A program made the position numbers and the translations under genes. This document shows positions 23,558-28,295 of a stretch of DNA of 28,295 nucleotides, in pieces (position 1 is the stretch's first letter; every line of letters begins with the position of its first letter). The DNA comes from a virus: positions 1 through 28,295 of IMG/VR virus record IMGVR_UViG_3300019760_000011; one strand, written 5' to 3'. The notes under the pieces were generated by a model. That model was not told the DNA's origin and searched no databases. It saw only the letters and a list, made by a program, of their open reading frames with translations.

Positions 23558-23579
23558 ACTTAAACTAATATTTAAAATC

Positions 23580-23756
23580 ATGACAAGACAAGAACTAATT
23601 ACCAAAACAGGATCGGAACAAGTCGCTAAACAAGTTTGTAAGAGAGCGATCATTGATTTAAAACTAAGATTATCACTTCTTACTGTCTCTTACCATAAGA
23701 TTGAGCAGTATAATAATGAAATAATTGAATGGAGTAATTTAAGTAAAACTTTTTAA
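23580..23756 (+). CDS. Small basic hypothetical protein (58 aa)
   Basis: ATG at 23580, 22 bases after the -7 element. Product: MTRQELITKTGSEQVAKQV, then basic helix KRAIIDLKLRLSLL and a polar end. Helical and basic, so a small DNA-binding regulator is conceivable but no HTH motif is clear. First gene of the plus-strand operon, facing the YopX operon across a shared promoter region. Confidence 0.6.
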   Translation: MTRQELITKTGSEQVAKQVCKRAIIDLKLRLSLLTVSYHKIEQYNNEIIEWSNLSKTF

Positions 23757-23766
23757 AACTAAAGAT

Positions 23767-23952
23767 ATGAATGAATTTAATTTTACTAACAACGCAGGGG
23801 AAAAATTTAACTTCTTCCTTAATGAGGATAATGAGCCATGTTTAAATGTAAGTTTTAAAGATGAGCTGACTGGTTGTTTTAGGCTTCAAAAAGATGAACT
23901 TGGCGATCTAATTGGAAGCCTTAACGAAATTTATAAAAACACTATTAGATAA
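23767..23952 (+). CDS. Small acidic hypothetical protein (61 aa)
   Basis: Starts 10 bases after the previous stop with the leader AACTAAAGATATG. The pattern FNFFLNEDNEPCLNVSFKD suggests beta-strands, followed by a helical end (DELGDLIGSLNEIYKN). No family recognised. Same leader repeats before the next two genes, so the four genes form one operon. Confidence 0.6.
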   Translation: MNEFNFTNNAGEKFNFFLNEDNEPCLNVSFKDELTGCFRLQKDELGDLIGSLNEIYKNTIR

Positions 23953-23960
23953 CTAAAGAT

Positions 23961-24377
23961 ATGAATGAAAGATTAAAGTGGTTTGGAATTTATTTGGGCT
24001 GTAATATGTCTCACACTTTATATCCAGAAATACTAATAGAGGCGACATTGGGTAAAATTAATACCTTCCAAAAGGATATAAAAAGGGGGCGGATTAAATT
24101 AGTTCTAAAAGAGCTTAAGGATATTACAAGTGATGAAATTATACACCTATTAAATAGAACTGTACACATTCACGGATTAACAACTTTTGATAAGATTAAT
24201 ACTGATGATTATGGCGTATTCCTGAAGCTTCACTATTCATCTCAAAATACAGAATATCATTGTAGGGAGATATATTTAAGCGTAAGAGACATGATGTCTT
24301 CTGACTTCCTCCGCTCAAAAGGCTATGCGGTTGGGATTCCAAAAAAGTATTACATTACTGAAGATGAATTAAAATAA
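23961..24377 (+). CDS. Hypothetical protein (138 aa)
   Basis: Starts eight bases after the previous stop with the same TAACTAAAGATATG leader. The product has LYPEILIEATLGKINTF, a basic KRGRIKLVLKELKDI helix and a CREIYLSVRDMM strand-helix. The overall composition is mixed alpha/beta with no catalytic motif. I do not recognise the family. Confidence 0.6.
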   Translation: MNERLKWFGIYLGCNMSHTLYPEILIEATLGKINTFQKDIKRGRIKLVLKELKDITSDEIIHLLNRTVHIHGLTTFDKINTDDYGVFLKLHYSSQNTEYHCREIYLSVRDMMSSDFLRSKGYAVGIPKKYYITEDELK

Positions 24378-24385
24378 CTAAAGAC

Positions 24386-24814
24386 ATGAAAATAGAAATC
24401 AAACAGCTTTATACTGCATTACAGTATTATAAAATGCTTCAAAAAGAAAGATTATTCATTCATCCTGATGAGCCAGATGGGGGAATGTCAGAGTGTGCGG
24501 ATAATTGGGTCCACTATGGAGATTATTTAAGACTACTAGACCAACCACTTACTAAAGAGATGTTTATTAATCCTCTTGAAGAGCCTACGGATATGTTTCA
24601 AGGTGAGCAGTATTATGGATCAATGATGGATTCATTCCAAGAAGCTGAAAAGAAAGTGATACTTGACGGGTGGAGTGAACGAAAGTTGAATGGTGGTGTA
24701 GTGTACGATAATGATGAATTAGATGTATTTATAGACCTAGAAGAGTATAGTTTATTATCTGATCTTGCGGAAGGTTTTAATGGTAAATTAAAACTTAAAA
24801 ACGTAGAAATTTAA
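24386..24814 (+). CDS. Acidic hypothetical protein (142 aa)
   Basis: Leader TAACTAAAGACATG. Strongly acidic; contains aromatic-rich DNWVHYGDYLRLLDQP and DMFQGEQYYGSMMD. No known domain seen. Last gene of the plus operon. Its stop is followed two bases later by a TATATTTG element and, after about 70 bases, a strong terminator. Confidence 0.6.
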   Translation: MKIEIKQLYTALQYYKMLQKERLFIHPDEPDGGMSECADNWVHYGDYLRLLDQPLTKEMFINPLEEPTDMFQGEQYYGSMMDSFQEAEKKVILDGWSERKLNGGVVYDNDELDVFIDLEEYSLLSDLAEGFNGKLKLKNVEI

Positions 24815-24815
24815 C

Positions 24816-24918
24816 TATATTTGTAATCTAAATTTCTAAATCAGTACGTATATTCTCACCACCAAATGAGGCGTACAAAAATCGGTGCAGGGGCTAAGGG
24901 GTTAGCTCCTGTTTTTTT
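24816..24918 (+). ncRNA. Candidate small RNA: -7 element, structured body, terminator
   Basis: TATATTTG (24816-24823) is followed by GTACG (24844-24848) pairing with CGTAC (24872-24876), an inner CTCA/TGAG pair (24855-24858, 24867-24870), and a loop CACC (24860-24863) able to pair with GGTG (24884-24887) as a small pseudoknot. The terminator follows directly. A transcript of about 90 nt is predicted. There is no -33 box, so it could also just be the structured 3' UTR of the plus operon. Confidence 0.4.
24888..24918 (+). terminator. Strong plus-strand terminator
   Basis: CAGGGGCTAA (24888-24897), GGGG loop, TTAGCTCCTG (24902-24911), then seven T. The single G-U pair exists only in plus-strand RNA, so the stem is stronger in that direction. 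Confidence 0.9.
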
Positions 24919-24934
24919 GTGCTAAATTTTGGGC

Positions 24935-24968
24935 AAGAAGAAACCCAGGCTCATGACTGCCCGGGCTT
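24935..24968 (-). terminator. Minus-strand terminator after the RNA ligase
   Basis: In minus-strand RNA, AAGCCCGGGC (24968-24959) pairs with GCCTGGGTTT (24950-24941) through 10 bp including two G-U pairs, followed by CTTCTT. In plus-strand RNA those become A-C mismatches, so it serves the leftward transcript. Confidence 0.75.
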
Positions 24969-25005
24969 GAATACAAGAAAGTAAAACTAAAAAACCTTTC
25001 TTGCT
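24935..25005 (-). ncRNA. Candidate leftward small RNA (about 70 nt)
   Basis: A consensus promoter (25044-25012) predicts a start near 25005. The RNA would carry an 8-bp stem (CAAGAAAG 25003-24996 with CTTTCTTG 24981-24974, 14-base loop) and end at the terminator 24968-24935. No start codon-led frame of useful size lies within it. Confidence 0.5.
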
Positions 25006-25011
25006 ATGGTT

Positions 25012-25044
25012 CAAAGATAGTGTAAATTATCTTCTAATCCCAAA
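25012..25044 (-). promoter_or_regulatory. Consensus promoter overlapping the 3' end of the RNA ligase gene
   Basis: Minus strand TTTG (25044-25041), 21-base spacer, TATCTTTG (25019-25012). A complete match to the Bacteroidota consensus, pointing away from the ligase gene into the gap. Confidence 0.65.
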
Positions 25045-25629
25045 ATCAGACTTTCTAATTTTACACATTCTTCCATCGGTTATGTGATGAAACACAATTC
25101 CCTCTATATCTCTAGTGTTTAGATAAGCTTTCAGTTCGTCAAATCCAAAATCATCAACCATACACTTTTCTCCGCCGTGCCTTATTAATTTGTGGCAGTC
25201 TAATCTTTCGGGATTACCCTGTACTTTAGGACCGCAAAGCTCGTAAGTTCCATCGTATCTATTAGGATCAAAATTATCTGTAATAATATTTTTCATTAAT
25301 GAGTCGAAAGCCTCGAAATGATATTTGTTTGATTTGTCAGATCTTTCACATTTAATCCAATGTGGGTGATGTCCGCTTAACCTGTCTGCATCTTGACATG
25401 GGATCGCTCCAGTTGGAATGGGCTTTTTATATTCTCCAGTCTCTTTGTTTATCTTGCAGTCGTATCTCTTATATAGTTCACCGTTAATAATAGCGCATGA
25501 TGTTCCATCAAATTTTCTTGTTGGTAACGCAAATCCACCGTAAACCCATTCATTTTCTGGATTAACTTCGTTTATTACTCGACCTAAATTATTAGGATCT
25601 TTTTTAAATAATGTACTAATCTTTTTCAT
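25027..25629 (-). CDS. RLIG1-like (C12orf29/DUF5565) RNA ligase (200 aa)
   Basis: Nucleotidyltransferase-fold ligase that would seal 5'-phosphate/3'-hydroxyl RNA ends through ligase-AMP. Motif I is RKFDGTS with Lys39 as AMP acceptor; then LYKRYDCK; IPCQDADRLSGHHPHW; HFEAFD (104-109, motif III-like); YELCGPKVQGNP (129-140); IEGIVFHH (175-182, motif IV); and MCKIRKSDFG with Lys190 (motif V). The series GxxxNGNP/EGIVxH/KIxxxxxG parallels the vertebrate RLIG1 family. I chose ATG 25629 because of its AAATAAAAGATATG leader; the frame reaches 25707, adding a hydrophobic 26-residue start that could be a membrane anchor. Likely role: repair of tRNA or other RNA cut by host defence nucleases (inference). 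Confidence 0.75.
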   Translation of the reverse strand: MKKISTLFKKDPNNLGRVINEVNPENEWVYGGFALPTRKFDGTSCAIINGELYKRYDCKINKETGEYKKPIPTGAIPCQDADRLSGHHPHWIKCERSDKSNKYHFEAFDSLMKNIITDNFDPNRYDGTYELCGPKVQGNPERLDCHKLIRHGGEKCMVDDFGFDELKAYLNTRDIEGIVFHHITDGRMCKIRKSDFGIRR

Positions 25630-25693
25630 ATCTTTTATTTCTTCTTTGTGATAAAATACAGCCCCTAATATTATAAGGGCTGGAATTAATGGT

Positions 25694-26008
25694 TTAAGTA
25701 GTTTCATTTAATTCACATGCTTTAAACAATCCAGCCTCCAGAGCTTCTTCGTACGAATCAAACTCTATTTTAGTTTGACTATACGCAAAAGCAAATGGCT
25801 TCTTTGGGTTTGATTCTAAAATGTACTCAAAGCAATCTAGGTCATAATTACACTCTATTGTAACTATTATATTTTTCTGTTCTCTAAACCACATTTTAGC
25901 TAATTCCAAGGCTGGAGCTTTCATACCGTAAAAATCATTGACTTTTGCATTAAAGCCAACTTCTTTAAGTTTTTTAGCTAATTCTAATGATACTAATTGT
26001 AATTTCAT
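25694..26008 (-). CDS. Hypothetical protein of a Bacteroidota-phage family (104 aa)
   Basis: The layout SLELAKKLKEVGFNAK, then APALELAKMWFREQKNIIVTIE, and C-terminal SYEEALEAGLFKACELN is shared by a group of small uncharacterised proteins in Bacteroidota phages. No catalytic residues evident. Leader AAACTAAAAATAAATAATATG. Its end runs into the possible longer N-terminus of the ligase gene. Confidence 0.65.
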   Translation of the reverse strand: MKLQLVSLELAKKLKEVGFNAKVNDFYGMKAPALELAKMWFREQKNIIVTIECNYDLDCFEYILESNPKKPFAFAYSQTKIEFDSYEEALEAGLFKACELNETT

Positions 26009-26009
26009 A

Positions 26010-26111
26010 TTATTTATTTTTAGTTTGACTATTTATAAACACTCTTACCGCCTCCTTATACTTCTTAGGATCTTCTGGCTCGAATGTTGTATGTAGTGTT
26101 GGTTTGCTCAT
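26010..26111 (-). CDS. Micro-protein (33 aa)
   Basis: ATG at 26111 gives MSKPTLHTTFEPEDPKKYKE and a short basic end (SQTKNK). Helical, highly charged. It has the leader CTGAAGATATG, nearly the ACTAAAGAT leader of its neighbours, and fits exactly between genes with one base before the next start region. Function unknown. Confidence 0.45.
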   Translation of the reverse strand: MSKPTLHTTFEPEDPKKYKEAVRVFINSQTKNK

Positions 26112-26115
26112 ATCT

Positions 26116-26259
26116 TCAGTTTAAATATTCTAAATTATTACTCATCTCTATAAACATATCTAATCCTATTGGCATAATTCTAACAATATCGAAGATTTCG
26201 CCTTTTAATCTGAATTCGATTTGATGCTGCATGTATATGTCAAGTACTGGAGTGTTCAT
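26116..26259 (-). CDS. Micro-protein (47 aa)
   Basis: ATG at 26259 overlaps the preceding stop as TAATG. Product starts MNTPVLDIYMQHQIEFRLKG and is methionine-rich with a helical C-terminal half (MPIGLDMFIEMSNNLEYL). No family recognised. Coupling with the upstream gene and close spacing to the next support it. Confidence 0.5.
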   Translation of the reverse strand: MNTPVLDIYMQHQIEFRLKGEIFDIVRIMPIGLDMFIEMSNNLEYLN

Positions 26260-26603
26260 TATTTTAAGTCTTCAATTTCATTCTGCAATTCCTTAATTTT
26301 CTTTTCCCTGTCTGAAATTTCTTTATTTTTCCTGTGTGCTATTATGGCAGGTTTAACATGAATAAATGCTTCTTCTTGCTCTGATTCGCTTAGTTTGCCA
26401 AACTTTATAAAATTAGGATCGCAGTCAAATAATGGAGAAGTTTGATTGTATCCACTTGTGCCATTTGCTATCCACATGCTAAAGACGTACTCTTCATCTA
26501 CAATTATAGTCATGTCGTGAGATTCTATATTGACTATCTCAAAATCACCTTCAATAATTTTGGCTTTAAAGTATTCCTGAACTTGCTTAATTTGGTCTTT
26601 CAT
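26259..26603 (-). CDS. Hypothetical protein with C-terminal coiled coil (114 aa)
   Basis: I place the start at ATG 26603 (MKDQIKQVQEYF), which follows an AAAACTAAAATC leader; the frame extends to 26627 without a leader. N-terminal mixed alpha/beta (FEIVNIESHDMTIIVDEEYVF), then a polar loop and a coiled coil (SDREKKIKELQNEIEDLK). Function unknown. Confidence 0.6.
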   Translation of the reverse strand: MKDQIKQVQEYFKAKIIEGDFEIVNIESHDMTIIVDEEYVFSMWIANGTSGYNQTSPLFDCDPNFIKFGKLSESEQEEAFIHVKPAIIAHRKNKEISDREKKIKELQNEIEDLK

Positions 26604-26613
26604 GATTTTAGTT

Positions 26614-26892
26614 TTATAATATTTCAAACAATTCTCTATCTATAACAAAATTATCATCTACACATTCAAAATAATCATCACAACCCTCGTGATAAGTACG
26701 GTGAAATAATTCTACATTTTTACCAGCTATTCTTTCAGATAACCGAACAAAGACATCACATAAATAAAACTCTTTAGCCTTATCTATCGTTACGTTCTCA
26801 TTTCTAGATGCACATTCAAACCACCTATTAAAGAAGTCATCACATATCTTTACTTTAATTTTATCTTTTGATTTTAGATTATCAGAAATCAT
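26614..26892 (-). CDS. Cysteine-containing hypothetical protein (92 aa)
   Basis: First gene after the 26898-26927 promoter. Acidic with five cysteines (DDFFNRWFECASRNE, FYLCDVF, HEGCDDYFECVDD) and aromatic residues. Possibly metal-binding, but no regular CxxC pair. I recognise no family. Confidence 0.6.
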   Translation of the reverse strand: MISDNLKSKDKIKVKICDDFFNRWFECASRNENVTIDKAKEFYLCDVFVRLSERIAGKNVELFHRTYHEGCDDYFECVDDNFVIDRELFEIL

Positions 26893-26897
26893 CGTTC

Positions 26898-26927
26898 TTA
26901 GTTTTAATTAATAATAATACAAATCTA
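26898..26927 (-). promoter_or_regulatory. Minus promoter and leader, duplicate of 11424-11453
   Basis: TAGATTTG at 26927-26920 followed by 22 bases of leader, identical over 30 bases to the plus-strand promoter-leader at 11424-11453. No -33 TTTG; a terminator hairpin occupies the upstream side. Confidence 0.7.
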
Positions 26928-26930
26928 CTA

Positions 26931-26949
26931 AAACGGAGCCGAAGCCCCG
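26931..26949 (-). terminator. UUCG-tetraloop terminator after DUF4494
   Basis: In minus-strand RNA, CGGGGC-UUCG-GCUCCG forms a 6-bp stem with an extra-stable C(UUCG)G loop, then UUUU. It separates the SSB/DUF4494 transcript from the next promoter only a few bases on. Confidence 0.8.
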
Positions 26950-26975
26950 AATTTTTAAATGTGTTGTGCAGCATG

Positions 26976-27407
26976 TTATTCAAAATACTGAAACACATCA
27001 ATAATTTTACTTTCAGAAATTGAAGGTATTTCAAACGGAACAATCATATCAGATAAGCACTCAGTTAAAAAAGAATATGCTTCATCTACATTATTAGATT
27101 CTACCAACATATAATTATTTGTTTTCTTTTCTTTACCGCTTGTTTCATCGATATCAACAAATGAAACTTTAGCTTTAAACCAACGATCACCGTTTTCATT
27201 AGGGTAAATCTCAGAAATATTTGATTCTTTACCTGATATCACTTTAAACTCGCCAGAAACTACTTGTTCCAACTCTTTAACCATTCTACTTTCCATTTCA
27301 GTCAATGACATTGCATCTACTAAATATGTTTCTGTTACATTTTTCTCTTTACCTGATTGCTCGTCAATCTTAGTGTACTTTGCTTTTGCTTCGAAATAGT
27401 TTTTCAT
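26976..27407 (-). CDS. DUF4494-family protein (143 aa)
   Basis: Two related halves: KAKYTKIDEQSGKEKNVTETYLVDA and KVSFVDIDETSGKEKKTNNYMLVE (given here by their cores). The pattern (Y/F)xxxDExSGKEK...(Y/M)LVxA, GEFKVISGKESNISEIYP and the C-terminal DVFQYF is that of DUF4494, frequent next to SSB in Bacteroidota phages and plasmids. The function is not established; context suggests replication or recombination. It starts with an A-rich leader. Confidence 0.8.
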   Translation of the reverse strand: MKNYFEAKAKYTKIDEQSGKEKNVTETYLVDAMSLTEMESRMVKELEQVVSGEFKVISGKESNISEIYPNENGDRWFKAKVSFVDIDETSGKEKKTNNYMLVESNNVDEAYSFLTECLSDMIVPFEIPSISESKIIDVFQYFE

Positions 27408-27425
27408 TTTTAAAAATTTTAATTG

Positions 27426-27731
27426 TTAATGTTTAATATTTGGATCAGAATAATAAGCCTTTTTAAGCTCTTGTTTTTTATCCTGAAATACTTCGTACTG
27501 TTCTTGGTTTTCGTGTTCCTCTGGAGTGCCTAAAAGGATATTGTCAGGGTTTAATTTGTAAGCTGGATATGCACCTTTAGATAATACGTGAAGGAATTGA
27601 AAATGCCATTTAGGATGATTGATATGGTAGAGCTGATTGTCAGTCAGCTCCGATTTATATCCATTTGCCTCTCCTCTTGTGTTCCATATATACAGGAACA
27701 TTTCTTTTTGATTCTTAAAAAGCTGGCTCAT
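27426..27731 (-). CDS. HNH-like small protein next to SSB (101 aa)
   Basis: The segment LHVLSKGAYPAYKLNPDNILLGTPEEH has the H48...N64...H73 spacing of HNH proteins, with SKG and 'NIxLG' as in related phage proteins. The zinc-binding CxxC pairs of classic HNH enzymes are absent, so nuclease activity is doubtful. I use ATG 27731, which overlaps the SSB gene end by 17 bases; an upstream ATG at 27752 would overlap it more. Common partner of phage SSB genes. Confidence 0.65.
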   Translation of the reverse strand: MSQLFKNQKEMFLYIWNTRGEANGYKSELTDNQLYHINHPKWHFQFLHVLSKGAYPAYKLNPDNILLGTPEEHENQEQYEVFQDKKQELKKAYYSDPNIKH

Positions 27732-28083
27732 CCTCTTGTTTTTTACTTCCAATCATCTGTAAAGTATCACCAAAGCCATTTAAAACTATTTCAGTAATAT
27801 ACTTTTTATCGCCGTTTTGATCTTCCCAATATCTTGTTTTAATCTTACCCTCAACGTAAAGCTCTTGACCTTTTTTTACGTAAGATTCTACAATTTCAGC
27901 AAGCTTGCCAAATACAGCTATATTATGCCATTCGGTTTGCTCTTTCTTTTCTCCTGTATTTTTATCCTTCCAAGTTTCTGAAGTAGCCAAAGAAAAATTA
28001 GCTACTTTATTCCCATTATCAAAATCTCTGATCTCTGGATCTTTTCCAACTCTTCCTAATAGGATTGCCTTATTTACGCTCAT
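27715..28083 (-). CDS. ssb: Single-stranded DNA-binding protein (122 aa)
   Basis: Complete OB-fold SSB: MSVNKAILLGRVGKDPEIR start, NKVANFSLATSETW, TEWHNIAVFGKLAEIVESYV with the conserved WHNI/V and GK, QELYVEGKIKTRYWED, and an acidic C-terminal tip (EDEPAF) comparable with the DDDIPF of bacterial SSBs that recruits partner proteins. The linker is very short. It covers ssDNA during phage replication or recombination. Confidence 0.93.
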   Translation of the reverse strand: MSVNKAILLGRVGKDPEIRDFDNGNKVANFSLATSETWKDKNTGEKKEQTEWHNIAVFGKLAEIVESYVKKGQELYVEGKIKTRYWEDQNGDKKYITEIVLNGFGDTLQMIGSKKQEDEPAF

Positions 28084-28093
28084 ATTTTAATTT

Positions 28094-28237
28094 TTAATTC
28101 CCACAATGTGGGCAGTTAGTATAAATTCTTAAATCGTATTCCCAATTGCAGTAAACGCAGATTTTAAATACTTCGTGATTTTTTAAAGTCTTTGAATCCA
28201 TTCTTAATGGACGCTTTAAGATCTTTTGGTAATTCAT
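28094..28237 (-). CDS. Zinc-ribbon micro-protein (47 aa)
   Basis: Two CxxC pairs (CVYC and CPHC, the latter in TNCPHCGN at the C-terminus) make a rubredoxin-like zinc ribbon. Starts possible at 28237 (MNYQKILKRP) or 28201 (MDSKTLKNHE); both overlap the upstream frame. Its stop is 11 bases before the SSB start region, so it is cotranscribed with SSB. Function unknown; such ribbons often bind nucleic acid. Confidence 0.6.
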   Translation of the reverse strand: MNYQKILKRPLRMDSKTLKNHEVFKICVYCNWEYDLRIYTNCPHCGN

Positions 28238-28295
28238 GTTCTTTTTGCTTTTCTTTAATTTTAATCACTTCTTTTTCTTTATTAAGCTCGTTTAA
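28164..28295 (-). CDS. C-terminus of a charged protein entering from the right edge
   Basis: Open frame of 43 codons from the window edge to a stop at 28164, very rich in K and E (NELNKEKEVIKIKEKQKEHE) and ending KNGFKDFKKSRSI. Probably coiled coil. The 5' end lies outside the window. It overlaps the zinc-ribbon frame by up to 74 bases, so one of the two starts is likely further in than shown. Confidence 0.45.
   Translation of the reverse strand, partial: LNELNKEKEVIKIKEKQKEHELPKDLKASIKNGFKDFKKSRSI

Noticed and set aside
24816-25044. tRNA gene in the convergent gap
   Set aside because: No cloverleaf, T-loop GTTCRA or CCA end could be built; the stems fit terminators and small hairpins.
1-28295. 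CRISPR array or insertion sequence
   Set aside because: No regularly spaced direct repeats and no transposase frame or terminal inverted repeats were found.

Overview
The window is visibly AT-rich and reads as part of a siphovirus-type tailed phage or prophage of a Bacteroidota host, most likely Flavobacteriia-like. Three things point there. The promoters follow the Bacteroidota pattern (TTTG, about 20 bases, TAnnTTTG), for example at 11400-11431 and 25012-25044. Starts are preceded by A-rich leaders rather than Shine-Dalgarno sites. Several proteins belong to families common in Bacteroidota phages (DUF4494, the gp3-like small terminase, the SSB/HNH-like pair). No integrase, endolysin, tRNA or rRNA is recognisable, so lysogeny cannot be judged.

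Most genes are on the minus strand and read right to left. From 28295 to 26976: a zinc-ribbon protein, SSB, an HNH-like protein and DUF4494, ended by a UUCG-tetraloop terminator. From 26927 a new promoter drives small unknown genes and an RNA ligase of the RLIG1 (C12orf29/DUF5565) type. A plus-strand group (23580-24814) runs towards it. The 24.8-25.0 kb gap holds two strand-specific terminators facing each other and two small-RNA candidates. Divergent from the plus group, 23402-21890 encodes a YopX-like protein and two unknowns.

The virion module follows: small and large terminase, portal, MuF-like protein, prohead protease and major capsid protein (21813-15298); a small protein, head-tail connector, an unknown virion-module protein and a 43-residue protein (15209-13551); then head-tail adaptor, gp10-like, tail terminator, tail tube, tail assembly chaperone with a -1 frameshift, tape measure, baseplate-like protein and a 1047-residue tail protein with an SGNH hydrolase domain (11346-1781). 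After it come a 37-residue protein, two membrane proteins and a PD-(D/E)XK nuclease-like protein (1743-731), then two small genes at the left edge.

Two plus-strand islands interrupt the virion module: 17367-18027 (three small genes) and 11459-13285 (four genes, one DUF7448). The second has repeated palindromic boundaries and looks cassette-like. Minus-strand promoter motifs with a shared TATCTTTA core (TAACTTTA once) recur in front of seven late transcription units, so the late genes appear to be transcribed in several blocks restarted after each break. No gene-free stretch exceeds 300 bases once the small genes are counted.
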